Shown here in pieces: positions 37,769 through 44,855 of a stretch of 48,062 nt of DNA. Made by a program: the position numbers and the translations under genes. A model generated the notes under the pieces. The model saw nothing but the letters and a program-made list of their open reading frames with translations, searched no databases and was not told the DNA's origin. Source of the DNA: a virus. The stretch is taken from the IMG/VR virus record IMGVR_UViG_3300028146_000015, positions 1-48,062 of that record. One strand, written 5' to 3'. Within the stretch, counting starts at the first letter, position 1. Each line of letters opens with the position of its first letter.

Positions 37769-37911
37769 GCGCCTGGCAGCGGCACCGCTGGGACGGCGAG
37801 CCAGCCGCGTGCACCTGCACAGTCCTCATCGCCGACAACCTCGACGACACGCTCCACTGCCCGAAGAGGTGGCGCTGGGTCGCCAGGATCGCCAAGTGGG
37901 TGCACTCATGA
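37765..37911 (+). CDS. Cys-containing microprotein
   Basis: 48 residues from GTG 37765 overlapping the previous stop. Trp-rich (W-Q-R-H-R-W-D-G, W-R-W-V-A-R-I-A-K-W) with C-T-C and a further Cys-Pro, ending in a basic amphipathic helix that may contact membrane or nucleic acid. Not recognised. Confidence 0.45.
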   Translation: MSAWQRHRWDGEPAACTCTVLIADNLDDTLHCPKRWRWVARIAKWVHS

Positions 37912-38183
37912 CCACCTACCTGGCCGGGCTGCGGCGCACCATCGGCAAGCATCATCCCCGCGCCTACTGCGACCGGTGCAGCTGGGCCGTCACCCAGGGA
38001 CGCGGCCTGTCCGTGGAGCGCACCGGCGAACTGGCCCGCGAGCACGCCCGCGCCAAGGGCCACGTAACGCGCCTCATCGTGGCGCATGTCACCCAGTACG
38101 CCCCCGATGGCTCCGAGTGGGCAGCAGGGCGCGAGCGCCTCGACACGGCCACCGCCGAGCGCACCGGGAAGGCGGCACCGTGA
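37908..38183 (+). CDS. C2H2-like zinc protein
   Basis: 91 residues coupled by ATGA. The core Y-C-D-R-C-S-W-A-V, about 25 residues later A-R-E-H-A-R-A-K-G-H (about 21-52), gives C-x2-C-x-W ... H-x5-H, a zinc-finger-like unit. The same layout is seen in the 53-residue protein at 41080, so the two belong to one small family. Probably binds nucleic acid or a protein partner. Confidence 0.6.
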   Translation: MTTYLAGLRRTIGKHHPRAYCDRCSWAVTQGRGLSVERTGELAREHARAKGHVTRLIVAHVTQYAPDGSEWAAGRERLDTATAERTGKAAP

Positions 38184-38668
38184 GCGGCTACCACCTCGCC
38201 GTCGCCGCCGTGGTGTTCATCATCATCTGCGGCCTCGCCGGCCTCGCCGCCATCATCATCGGCGCCGCCATCGGCGAGGCCGCCCTCGACCGGCAGGCCG
38301 CCAGGCGCTCCCGGGCCAGCTGGGAGGAAACCGCCGACCACGTCAACCGCACCCGGCCGCTGGACCTCGGCGGGCTCGTCATCCACTCCGAGATGGAACG
38401 GTGCGCGTGGCGGGGCGACTGGGGAGCGGAGACCCGCGACGACCTCACCGAGGCCATCGACCCGGACCCGGGACTCGGCTGCCCCTGCTGCCCCGGCGCG
38501 CGAAGCAACGACTGCACGTGCAGGCGCCCGTGCGGGGACCCGTCATGCCAGGCCATCGACCCCGCTGAGGGCTGCACGTGGTGCGTAGTCATCGGCTGGG
38601 AGTGGCCGTGCACCTGCGACGGCGCGTGCGGCGACCCCGCGTGCGCCCCGGCGGTGCGCCATGGCTGA
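38180..38668 (+). CDS. Membrane protein with Cys-rich tail
   Basis: 162 residues from GTG 38180. One membrane segment (about 6-33: V-A-A-V-V-F-I-I-I-C-G-L-A-G-L-A-A-I-I-I) is followed by a cytoplasmic part with fourteen Cys in the last 75 residues, arranged as C-P-C-C, C-T-C, C-G-D-P-S-C, C-T-W-C and again C-T-C-D-G-A-C-G-D-P-A-C. A repeated C-T-C-x3-C-G-D-P-x-C unit suggests two metal sites. Anchored zinc proteins are unusual in early operons. Confidence 0.6.
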   Translation: MSGYHLAVAAVVFIIICGLAGLAAIIIGAAIGEAALDRQAARRSRASWEETADHVNRTRPLDLGGLVIHSEMERCAWRGDWGAETRDDLTEAIDPDPGLGCPCCPGARSNDCTCRRPCGDPSCQAIDPAEGCTWCVVIGWEWPCTCDGACGDPACAPAVRHG

Positions 38669-38894
38669 GCTGCCCGCCGACTGGACGCCGCCACCGCGTT
38701 CCATCCTCTACGTCGAGTACCTTGCCGCCGATAAGGGCGTCGTGGTCGGCTGCGACTGCGGCGCAGCGACGCACCTTGTCATCGAGGGCGCGGAGAAGCT
38801 GACCGCCCGCACGGAGATGTCGTTCACCTGCGCCTGCCTGTCGGTGCACTGGTTCACCGTCGGCCCGGCGGAGGCGGTGACGCCCGGTGGATGA
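38661..38894 (+). CDS. Cys-containing early protein
   Basis: 77 residues from ATG 38661. Beta-type sequence with C-D-C-G-A-A-T-H and C-A-C, C-x-C pairs about 26 residues apart, perhaps one metal site. Ends with a loose Gly/Pro tail. Directly before the recombination genes. Not recognised. Confidence 0.5.
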   Translation: MAELPADWTPPPRSILYVEYLAADKGVVVGCDCGAATHLVIEGAEKLTARTEMSFTCACLSVHWFTVGPAEAVTPGG

Positions 38895-39762
38895 CCTGTG
38901 GACGGAGCCGGTCACCAAGCCCGGCATTTACCAGATGGACGAGGCCTACTACCACTCCGATGCCGTTCCGGAGGCGCTCGGCGGGTCGCTGTCCAGCAGC
39001 GGCGCCAAGCTGCTGCTCCCCCCGAACTGCCCGGCCATCTTCGACTACCAGCGCCGCCACGGCAAGCGCCCCTCCAAGGCGATGGAGCTGGGCACCGTCG
39101 TCCACGGCATGGTCCTCGGCACCGGCCAGCCCGTCGCGGTGCTCGACTACCCGAACTACAACACCAACGCGGCGAAGGACGCCCGCGACAAGGCCATCGC
39201 CGACGGCAAGGTGCCCATGCTCGCCGAGAAGTACGCGGAAGCCGAGGCCATCGCCCAGGCGGTGCGCGACCACCGCACCGCCGGGCCGCTGTTCGCCGAG
39301 GGGGATGCCGAGCAAAGCGGATTCTGGCGCGACCCCGAGTTCGGCGTGTGGCGGCGGTGCCGCTGGGACTGGCTCACCCCCTACCAGGAGGTAGCCGACC
39401 TCAAGACGTGCGCGTCCGCGTCGCCGCACGACGACATCCCCAAGGCCATGCACAACTTCGGCTACTACCTGCAGAACGCCTGGTACCGCGACGGCTTCAC
39501 CGAGCTGTTCGGCGAGGAGCCGCGCGATTTCCTCAACGTCTTCGTGAGCACCGAGCCGCCCTACCTGATCACCATCGCCCGGCTCGACGACAAGGCCGTC
39601 AGCCTCGGCCGCCAGCGCTGCCGCGCCGCGCTGGAGAAGTACCGCGACTGCACCGAGGCCGGCGTGTGGCCCGCGTGGTCCGACGACATCACCGACATAT
39701 CGCTCCCCTACTGGGCGGAGCGGCAGATAGAGAGCGAGATCCTCCATGAGTTCGACCACTGA
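38887..39762 (+). CDS. RecE-like PD-(D/E)XK exonuclease
   Basis: 291 residues from GTG 38887. Features of the DUF3799/YqaJ-type exonucleases are present: Y-Y-H-S-D near the start, M-E-L-G-T-V-V-H-G-M-V-L (about 62-73, with the helix that carries the conserved His), C-R-W-D-W-L (Asp near 161), E-V-A-D-L-K-T (Asp and Lys near 169-171, the catalytic core) and G-Y-Y-L-Q-N-A-W-Y (the Q-x3-Y motif). It degrades one DNA strand to give 3' ends for the RecT-like protein encoded next. Confidence 0.85.
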   Translation: MDDLWTEPVTKPGIYQMDEAYYHSDAVPEALGGSLSSSGAKLLLPPNCPAIFDYQRRHGKRPSKAMELGTVVHGMVLGTGQPVAVLDYPNYNTNAAKDARDKAIADGKVPMLAEKYAEAEAIAQAVRDHRTAGPLFAEGDAEQSGFWRDPEFGVWRRCRWDWLTPYQEVADLKTCASASPHDDIPKAMHNFGYYLQNAWYRDGFTELFGEEPRDFLNVFVSTEPPYLITIARLDDKAVSLGRQRCRAALEKYRDCTEAGVWPAWSDDITDISLPYWAERQIESEILHEFDH

Positions 39763-40759
39763 CGTAGCCGTCCGCGAAAGCGACGCGCCTGTACTGCGGC
39801 TGCCATCGCTGCCCTCCCTGCCCGACACCGACTCGTGGATCCGGGCGATGGCGTCCATCGCCAAGCTCGCCGACCAGATCTGCGACACCTCGTTCGTGCC
39901 CAAGGGGCTGCGCGGCGACGCCGCCGCCGTCACCGCTGCTATCCTCACCGGCCGCGAGCTTGACATGCCGCCCATGACCGCGCTGCGCCACATCCACGTC
40001 GTGGAGGGCACCCCCAGCCTCGACGCCGAGTACAAGCGGTCCCGCGTCCTGGCCGCCGGGCATGAGTTCCGCATCATCGAGTGGGACGACGAGCACTGCA
40101 AGGTCGCCGCCCGCCGCCGGGGTGACCGCGGCCAGCCGCTGGTCATGGAGTACAAGATCGCCGACGCCCGCCGCGCCGGGCTGGTCAAGGACCGGGGCAA
40201 CTACATCACCCGGCCCAAGGTCATGCTGCTGGCCCGCATCACCACCCTGGTCTGCAACGCGATCTTCGCCGACGTCACCAACGGGCTGGCCACCGCCGAG
40301 CTACTGGAGGCCGGCGACGAGGACGCCATCGCCGACGCCATCGGCGCGGCCGTGGACGCGCCCCCACCGCCGCGGGTGACCGGCGAGGAGATCCGCAGCC
40401 GCCCCCGCCGGCGCGCCAACCCGGTCACCGGCGAGGTCATCCCGGACGCCACGCCGCAGGAGCCGGAGCCGGACGCTGACCCGCGTGACGCCGTCATCGC
40501 CGAGCTGGACCGCCTGAACGTCACCGGCCCCGACATCGCCGCCTACCTCACCCGCCTGGCCGGGAAGCCGCTCGCCTCCGTGGAGTCCCTGAACCGCATG
40601 CAAGCCGAGTGGTTCACCGGCCGCCTCGCGAAGCTGGGCAGCCGCGACGAGCTGGAGGCCGCCGCCGTCGCCGCCGAGGCCCGCCGGGAGCAGGACGCCG
40701 CAGCAGAGGCCGGAGACGTCGCGCCTGCCATGGAGGAGGTGCCCGGCGATGGCCAGTGA
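39746..40759 (+). CDS. recT: RecT-family single-strand annealing protein
   Basis: 337 residues from ATG 39746, overlapping the exonuclease. The core F-V-P-K-G-L-R-G-D-A-A-A-V-T-A-A-I-L-T-G-R-E-L (about 50-72), H-I-H-V-V-E-G-T-P-S-L, A-E-Y-K-R-S-R-V and R-A-G-L-V-K followed by M-L-L-A-R is typical of actinophage RecT. The C-terminal third is Pro/Glu/Ala-rich with a helical end. With the exonuclease it forms a complete phage recombination pair for repair, circularisation or recombination. Confidence 0.9.
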   Translation: MSSTTDVAVRESDAPVLRLPSLPSLPDTDSWIRAMASIAKLADQICDTSFVPKGLRGDAAAVTAAILTGRELDMPPMTALRHIHVVEGTPSLDAEYKRSRVLAAGHEFRIIEWDDEHCKVAARRRGDRGQPLVMEYKIADARRAGLVKDRGNYITRPKVMLLARITTLVCNAIFADVTNGLATAELLEAGDEDAIADAIGAAVDAPPPPRVTGEEIRSRPRRRANPVTGEVIPDATPQEPEPDADPRDAVIAELDRLNVTGPDIAAYLTRLAGKPLASVESLNRMQAEWFTGRLAKLGSRDELEAAAVAAEARREQDAAAEAGDVAPAMEEVPGDGQ

Positions 40760-41090
40760 GCCCCGCGAGGTCCGCGGCTACTGCGGCCACCTGGTAGGCA
40801 CGCTGACCGCCATCCTGGTCGAGGTCTGGTGCCACGAGTGCAGGCAGTACGTCGGCACCGAGTGGCGCGACGGCAAGCCCGTCATCACCTGGACGCGGCA
40901 ATTCGAGCCGAAGCACGGCGGCACGCTCACAGTCGACGGCTGGTCGGACGGGGACGTCCGGCTGACCGTCGCCCAGGATGGCGACTTCACTCAGGCCGTC
41001 TTCAGCGCCGCGCAGTGGGACGTGCTCCGCGAGGCGCTCGACCGGGCCGCCATGCCGGGGCAGCCGGAGGCGGCGAGCCGTGCTGGTTAG
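40749..41090 (+). CDS. Zinc-motif early protein, unknown
   Basis: 113 residues from ATG 40749 overlapping recT. A zinc-like knot G-Y-C-G-H-L followed by W-C-H-E-C-R-Q-Y-V-G (about 11-35) precedes a beta domain G-G-T-L-T-V-D-G-W-S-D-G-D-V-R-L-T-V and a helix W-D-V-L-R-E-A-L-D. May assist recombination given its position, but no family known. Confidence 0.55.
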   Translation: MASEPREVRGYCGHLVGTLTAILVEVWCHECRQYVGTEWRDGKPVITWTRQFEPKHGGTLTVDGWSDGDVRLTVAQDGDFTQAVFSAAQWDVLREALDRAAMPGQPEAASRAG

Positions 41091-41241
41091 CCTCACCGTC
41101 ACCGCCCGCTGCCACGGCTGCGACTGGACCGCCGCCGGCAAGCCCGCCGACGTCGACAAGGCCGCGGGCAAGCACGTGCGGACCGGGCACCCGACCTCGG
41201 TCAAGGCCACCCCGTCACGAGAGGACCAGCCATGCGGCTGA
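41080..41241 (+). CDS. C2H2-like zinc microprotein
   Basis: 53 residues from GTG 41080. C-H-G-C-D-W and, about 20 residues on, K-H-V-R-T-G-H form C-x2-C-x-W ... H-x4-H, the same layout as in the protein at 37908. Its start lies inside the end of the previous gene after a GGAGGCGG site. Function unknown. Confidence 0.5.
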   Translation: MLVSLTVTARCHGCDWTAAGKPADVDKAAGKHVRTGHPTSVKATPSREDQPCG

Positions 41242-41381
41242 GTGACCTGCGCACGCTGTGGGCCTGCACGTTCCGGGTGTTCGCCGCCGTGGCGACCGGC
41301 AACCGCGAGGCCCTCGACAACGTCATCGACGAGATCGTGGCGGCGCGCGAGCAGATCAACGCAAGGAGGAATGCCCGGTGA
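41232..41381 (+). CDS. Small helical early protein
   Basis: 49 residues from ATG 41232, overlapping the previous gene and ending in GTGA overlap with the next. L-S-D-L-R-T-L-W-A-C-T-F-R-V-F-A-A-V and A-L-D-N-V-I-D-E-I-V-A-A-R-E predict two helices. No motif known. Confidence 0.45.
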   Translation: MRLSDLRTLWACTFRVFAAVATGNREALDNVIDEIVAAREQINARRNAR

Positions 41382-41611
41382 GCTCACAAGAGGCTGATGA
41401 GCTGCTCCGGCAGGCAGCCGACGCGCTCTGGAACTGCGCCAAGGCAGCGCTCACCGTCAAGCCGACGCTCAGCCAGCCGTACCCGGACGCGCCGGAGCTG
41501 ACGCCGTACACGCGCTGGGTCGAGCGCCCGTCACGCGAAGCGCACGACCTCGCCATGGCCATCCGTAAGCACCTCAAGGCAAACACCCCGGCATCGAAGG
41601 AGCAACCATGA
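41378..41611 (+). CDS. Small early protein, unknown
   Basis: 77 residues from GTG 41378 with AAGGAGGA upstream. Helical ends with a Pro-rich centre (K-P-T-L-S-Q-P-Y-P-D-A-P-E). Not recognised. Coupled by ATGA to the next gene. Confidence 0.5.
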   Translation: MSSQEADELLRQAADALWNCAKAALTVKPTLSQPYPDAPELTPYTRWVERPSREAHDLAMAIRKHLKANTPASKEQP

Positions 41612-41952
41612 CCGCAAGCGAGGCCAAGATCGGCGCGGCGCTGCCCAAGACGGAGCACGGCAACGGGCTGCACGCCATCGCCGCCAGCCTCATCGCCGAG
41701 CCGGAGGCCGTCCGGTACGCCGTCGTGCGGCTGGACACCGGCAAGGTCGAGACGAAGTACGAGATCGATGAGGAGGGCGAGCGGTACGAGGTGACCGTCC
41801 CGTCGGCGCGGATCCGCGCCATCGAGCCGCTGTCCGGTGCCGACGCTGAGCACGCGGCGCGGCTGATGGACGCCGCCCGCGCCGAGCGGATGGGCGAGCT
41901 GCCGTACTTCGCCACGGCTCGCGGCGTGCGCGGCAGTGTCAGCGGCGACTGA
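41608..41952 (+). CDS. Early protein, unknown
   Basis: 114 residues from ATG 41608. The middle is beta-rich and acidic (Y-A-V-V-R-L-D-T-G-K-V-E-T-K-Y-E-I, then Y-E-V-T-V-P-S-A-R-I), followed by a helix A-E-H-A-A-R-L-M-D-A-A-R-A-E-R. Not a known fold by eye. It precedes the replication-initiator-like gene. Confidence 0.55.
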   Translation: MTASEAKIGAALPKTEHGNGLHAIAASLIAEPEAVRYAVVRLDTGKVETKYEIDEEGERYEVTVPSARIRAIEPLSGADAEHAARLMDAARAERMGELPYFATARGVRGSVSGD

Positions 41953-42385
41953 GTTGGCCCGTCCTAACTGGGAGTTCATCCGCATCGACGTGCTCATGCC
42001 GGATCACCCCAAGATCGAGGAGCTGTCCGACCGGTCGTTCCGGGCGCTCATCACCCTCTGGTGCTACTGCGGGCTGCACCGCAACGACGGCATCGTCACG
42101 GCCAAGCGGTGGCGCGAGCTGACGCCGAAGGTCCGCGCCGAGCTCGTGGACCACGGGCTCGCCAAGCCGATGGAACTGGGCGGCGCGGTGATGCACGACT
42201 TCGTCGGCGATGACGGCCACCAGCGGAGCCGCGACGAGATCGACGAGCTCGCCGAGCGGCGCAAGGACATCGCCACCAAGGCGGCGAACGCCCGGTGGGG
42301 CAAGGAGCGGCCTCCGTTATGCGCCATGCACATGCATCAAGCATGCATGACGCATGCACCAAGCATGCTCCGAGCATATGCATGA
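41936..42385 (+). CDS. Replication-initiator-like protein (winged-helix replisome organiser type)
   Basis: 149 residues from GTG 41936 (TTG 41954 is an alternative). W-E-F-I-R-I-D-V-L-M-P-D-H-P-K-I-E-E-L-S-D (11-31), F-R-A-L-I-T-L-W-C-Y-C, H-R-N-D-G-I-V and a late H-D-F-V-G-D-D-G-H-Q-R-S-R-D-E-I then A-N-A-R-W-G-K match the N-terminal domain of phage replisome organisers. The C-terminus is a short Met/His/Ala-rich tail, and members I know continue beyond it, so this one may be shortened. Its 3' end holds the CATGC repeats of the probable origin. Confidence 0.68.
   Translation: MSAATELARPNWEFIRIDVLMPDHPKIEELSDRSFRALITLWCYCGLHRNDGIVTAKRWRELTPKVRAELVDHGLAKPMELGGAVMHDFVGDDGHQRSRDEIDELAERRKDIATKAANARWGKERPPLCAMHMHQACMTHAPSMLRAYA
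42325..42383. repeat. CATGC iteron-like cluster (possible origin of replication)
   Basis: CATGC occurs five times in 44 bases (starting at 42325, 42331, 42342, 42353, 42364), and ATGCAT again at 42378-42383. These lie inside the 3' end of the initiator-like gene. AT-richer sequence with GCGAATTCGC (42463-42472) follows. Lambda-type phages put origin repeats inside their initiator gene. Confidence 0.5.
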
Positions 42386-42395
42386 GCCGTGCCAA

Positions 42396-42419
42396 GGCAG
42401 TGGCAGTGGCAGTGGCAGT
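42396..42419. repeat. Four tandem copies of GGCAGT
   Basis: Exactly four head-to-tail GGCAGT units directly follow the initiator-like stop. They would encode alternating Ala-Val in the 21-codon frame that starts at ATG 42382, probably not a real gene. May be part of the origin or a slippage tract that has altered the initiator C-terminus. Confidence 0.75.
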
Positions 42420-42510
42420 TAAAAGCCGGTGGTACAGGTGGCTTTAACCAGTACCGGTATAAGCGAATTCGCGATAAAGCCCAATTTGAATTCGACGGGA
42501 GGAAACCGTG

Positions 42511-42933
42511 ATGGCATTCGACCACGTTAAGTGCTTCGGCTGCGGCGAATACGGCCACATCGAACGGGACTGCCCCGCCAACAGTTATGCCTCCGAACTC
42601 GGTGACGGCGACAAGCCGCCATGGTGCGGCGAATGCGACCGCTACAGCCGCCTGATTTACTTCATCGCCCCGTCCGGCATTCCGGACCGTCCCGGGACCG
42701 TAACCGCCCGCCGCTGCAAGGTGTGCAACCCGCAAGGCCACCTGCTGGCCGTCCAGTTCAAGCGCTGCAAGCAATGCAAGGCCGTCACTTACATCTGGGA
42801 TACCGCGACGGAATGCGGCTCCCATCCGCCAACCGGAAAGCGCACCAACGAGCTGATCACCAAATGGGAAGCCATCCGGCAGGCGAAAGCCGAACGAGAG
42901 GCGCGCGACCGCGCCGAAAGGAAAACCGCATGA
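42511..42933 (+). CDS. Zinc-knuckle protein (CCHC) with extra CxxC pairs
   Basis: 140 residues from ATG 42511 (GTG 42508 possible) with GGGAGGA upstream. Residues 8-21, C-F-G-C-G-E-Y-G-H-I-E-R-D-C, are an exact C-x2-C-x4-H-x4-C retroviral-type zinc knuckle. Three further pairs follow: W-C-G-E-C, R-C-K-V-C and R-C-K-Q-C, then C-G-S-H and a charged C-terminal helix. Such knuckles bind single-stranded nucleic acid. Directly downstream of the probable origin, so an accessory to replication is plausible. Confidence 0.72.
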   Translation: MAFDHVKCFGCGEYGHIERDCPANSYASELGDGDKPPWCGECDRYSRLIYFIAPSGIPDRPGTVTARRCKVCNPQGHLLAVQFKRCKQCKAVTYIWDTATECGSHPPTGKRTNELITKWEAIRQAKAEREARDRAERKTA

Positions 42934-43172
42934 GCAAGTACGCCGGGCTGACGAAAGCCGATGGCACCGCGATACCCGACGGCGAGCCGTACTGGGTACT
43001 CCGGGCGAAGGACACGTTCACCATCCCCGTGCTGATGGCCTACCGCACGCTGGCGGATGTGACTGGCCTCCCCGGTGAGTTCCTGGCCGACATTGACGCC
43101 CACATGAAGCGGGTCGGCGAGTGGCAGGCGGAGCATGGCGTCAAGCTGCCGGACGGGCTGGCGGAGTCGTGA
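42930..43172 (+). CDS. Small early protein, unknown
   Basis: 80 residues from an ATG overlapping the zinc-knuckle stop. The start K-Y-A-G-L-T-K-A-D-G-T-A-I-P-D-G-E-P-Y-W-V-L is beta-type; the rest is helical (Y-R-T-L-A-D-V-T-G-L-P-G-E-F-L-A-D-I-D). Reads like a small conserved phage protein, function unknown. Confidence 0.55.
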   Translation: MSKYAGLTKADGTAIPDGEPYWVLRAKDTFTIPVLMAYRTLADVTGLPGEFLADIDAHMKRVGEWQAEHGVKLPDGLAES

Positions 43173-43633
43173 GCGACGTCTACCCGGAGACGCCACTCGG
43201 CTCACCGCCCGGCGATTCGCTGGCCCGCCGCGTCGGCGTCCCGTCACCGCTGCAGCCCGGCCCCGCGCCCGCCACGCCAGGGCAGCGCGCCTACGAGGCC
43301 CGGTGCGCCGCCACGGTCCTGCCCGCCGGCCACTGGCGATGGGCCTGGGGCAAGCTCGATGACGCGACCCGCGCAGCCGAGGAAGCCGGGGCGCAGGCCG
43401 CGATAGCCGCCGCCGAGCTGACCTGGGACGCCGATCTCAAGGCCGAGCGCGACGACGCCCGCGCGGCGTTCGCGAAGCTCGCCGCCCACTTCACCCAGGG
43501 GAAACAGTCCGGCTGGACGGCCAGGATCAGCGGGACCGTGCTGCGGCGGCTGTGCACCGCCGCCATGTGCGAGCCGCCGTCCGGGCTGCCAGCCGACCCG
43601 TTCCAGCCATCCCAACCGGAGGAACCATCGTGA
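43169..43633 (+). CDS. Early helical protein, unknown
   Basis: 154 residues from GTG 43169. Pro-rich N-terminus, then a long Ala/Glu/Asp-rich helix (A-E-E-A-G-A-Q-A-A-I-A-A-A-E-L-T-W-D, K-A-E-R-D-D-A-R-A-A-F-A-K-L-A) and W-T-A-R-I-S-G-T-V-L-R-R-L near the end. No family known. Confidence 0.5.
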   Translation: MSDVYPETPLGSPPGDSLARRVGVPSPLQPGPAPATPGQRAYEARCAATVLPAGHWRWAWGKLDDATRAAEEAGAQAAIAAAELTWDADLKAERDDARAAFAKLAAHFTQGKQSGWTARISGTVLRRLCTAAMCEPPSGLPADPFQPSQPEEPS

Positions 43634-44013
43634 GCAAGATCGAGGACGCGGCCCGCGCCGCCGCCGACGCCGCCATCGCGAGCGCCGGCGGCGCCCATGC
43701 CGCCCCGCCGCGCGTCAACGGCAGCGAGCCCCGGGCGGCGACGTTCGGCCAGTTCCTGCACCGCATGTTCACCACCCTCGCCCACTTCGCGGCCGACGGC
43801 GGCCCGGAAGCGGAGCGGATCGTCGCCGACCCGGAGTTCGACCAGGCGCTGGAGCTGCTGATGCGCGGCCACCGGGCAGGCGTCATCGCCGACATGATCG
43901 CGGTGATGGGCGACACGCTGCGCCACCGCCTCGACGCCGCCCCGCCTGCCAGCGGCCCGCAGCCGTCGTTCCTGCCCGCCCCGAACGGCGACGCCGGGCC
44001 GGTGACCCCGTGA
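43630..44013 (+). CDS. Early helical protein, unknown
   Basis: 127 residues from GTG 43630. An Ala-rich N-terminus precedes F-G-Q-F-L-H-R-M-F-T-T-L-A-H-F-A-A-D and L-M-R-G-H-R-A-G-V-I-A-D-M-I-A-V, two clear helices. Ends in a disordered Pro-rich tail. Not recognised. Confidence 0.5.
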   Translation: MSKIEDAARAAADAAIASAGGAHAAPPRVNGSEPRAATFGQFLHRMFTTLAHFAADGGPEAERIVADPEFDQALELLMRGHRAGVIADMIAVMGDTLRHRLDAAPPASGPQPSFLPAPNGDAGPVTP

Positions 44014-44252
44014 GCTTCGATGCCATGACCGATGAGGAAAAGCTCGCCTGGGTGAAGGACCGCGCCCGTGCCGAGCCGTGGACGTCGGCGATCGCCTCCG
44101 TCGTCCAGGACATGGAGCTGATCGGCCATCCGCTCCCCATGCCGCTGCAGCAGCTTTTCATGGGCGAGGCCATCATCGGCCGTGAGCAGGGAGTCCGCCG
44201 GTTCATTGACGGGCTGGTGCTGCCTGCCGCGCGCACGGAGACCGCGCCGTGA
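44010..44252 (+). CDS. Small early protein, unknown
   Basis: 80 residues from GTG 44010 overlapping the previous stop. D-E-E-K-L-A-W-V-K-D-R-A-R-A-E-P-W and I-A-S-V-V-Q-D-M-E-L-I-G-H-P-L-P form helices; E-A-I-I-G-R-E-Q-G-V follows. No family known. Confidence 0.5.
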   Translation: MSFDAMTDEEKLAWVKDRARAEPWTSAIASVVQDMELIGHPLPMPLQQLFMGEAIIGREQGVRRFIDGLVLPAARTETAP

Positions 44253-44473
44253 CCGCCGCCGTCACCAGGCGGGAGCTGGCGACGGCCGCGCACGCCGCCA
44301 TGTCCGCCGTGCTGTTCGTCACCAGCCCCGACGTGTGGCCCGCGTTCGCCGCCTGGGCCGAGCAGGCCACCCCGGGCGTCACCTGGGATGAGGGCCACCG
44401 GCTGGCCATGGCCGGGAACGCCGCGGTGATGGCCAGGCTGGCGCGGCACGTCGACGGCGGTGACCGGTCGTGA
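44249..44473 (+). CDS. Small early protein, unknown
   Basis: 74 residues from GTG 44249. Alternating helices (T-R-R-E-L-A-T-A-A-H-A-A-M-S-A-V-L-F-V-T, W-P-A-F-A-A-W-A-E-Q-A) and a final H-R-L-A-M-A-G-N-A-A-V. Coupled by GTGA to the DUF397 gene. Unknown. Confidence 0.5.
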   Translation: MTAAVTRRELATAAHAAMSAVLFVTSPDVWPAFAAWAEQATPGVTWDEGHRLAMAGNAAVMARLARHVDGGDRS

Positions 44474-44712
44474 CCGGCTGGCGCAAGTCCCGCCGCAGCA
44501 TGAACCACGGCGCGTGCGTGGAGGCGGGCAGCTTCCGCAAGGCGGCGGCCTCCCAGCACAACGGCGCCTGCGCCGAGGTGGGCCACGGCGCGGGCGTCGT
44601 CGCCGTCCGCGACAGCGCCGACCGGGGCGGCCTGGTGCTGGAGTTCCCCGCCGCCGCGTGGGCGGCGTTCACCGCGAGGCTGGGCGCGGCCCGGCCGGAA
44701 GAAGGCGCGTGA
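44470..44712 (+). CDS. DUF397 protein
   Basis: 80 residues from GTG 44470. W-R-K-S-R-R-S at the start, C-V-E-A-G-S and then V-V-A-V-R-D-S-A-D-R-G-G-L-V-L-E-F-P-A-A-A-W-A-A-F is the signature of the actinobacterial DUF397 family. In Streptomyces such proteins are paired with XRE regulators (BldB-related systems). A middle segment repeats the idea: N-H-G-A-C-V-E-A-G and N-G-A-C-A-E-V-G. A phage copy may meddle with host developmental control; the two HTH proteins of the phage are not adjacent. Confidence 0.82.
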   Translation: MTGWRKSRRSMNHGACVEAGSFRKAAASQHNGACAEVGHGAGVVAVRDSADRGGLVLEFPAAAWAAFTARLGAARPEEGA

Positions 44713-44855
44713 TGGCAGCGAGCGACCCCGGTCCTAGCGGCGACCAGCCGCCAGCCTGGTGCGCATGCCCGATGACCTGCCCCCATTACGCGACTCGCGC
44801 CAAGGGCCGCTGTGATGCCCGCGACGGCACCAACGGCGGGATGGAGGCACCGTGA
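44712..44855 (+). CDS. Cys-rich microprotein
   Basis: 47 residues from ATG 44712 overlapping the previous stop. W-C-A-C-P-M-T-C-P-H-Y and later G-R-C-D-A-R give four Cys and one His, a likely small zinc site. Coupled to another Cys-rich microprotein. Confidence 0.45.
   Translation: MAASDPGPSGDQPPAWCACPMTCPHYATRAKGRCDARDGTNGGMEAP

Noticed and set aside
42382-42447. 21-codon frame starting in the initiator stop
   Set aside because: It consists mainly of the Ala-Val translation of the GGCAGT tandem and lacks a ribosome site of its own; better seen as part of a repeat or origin.
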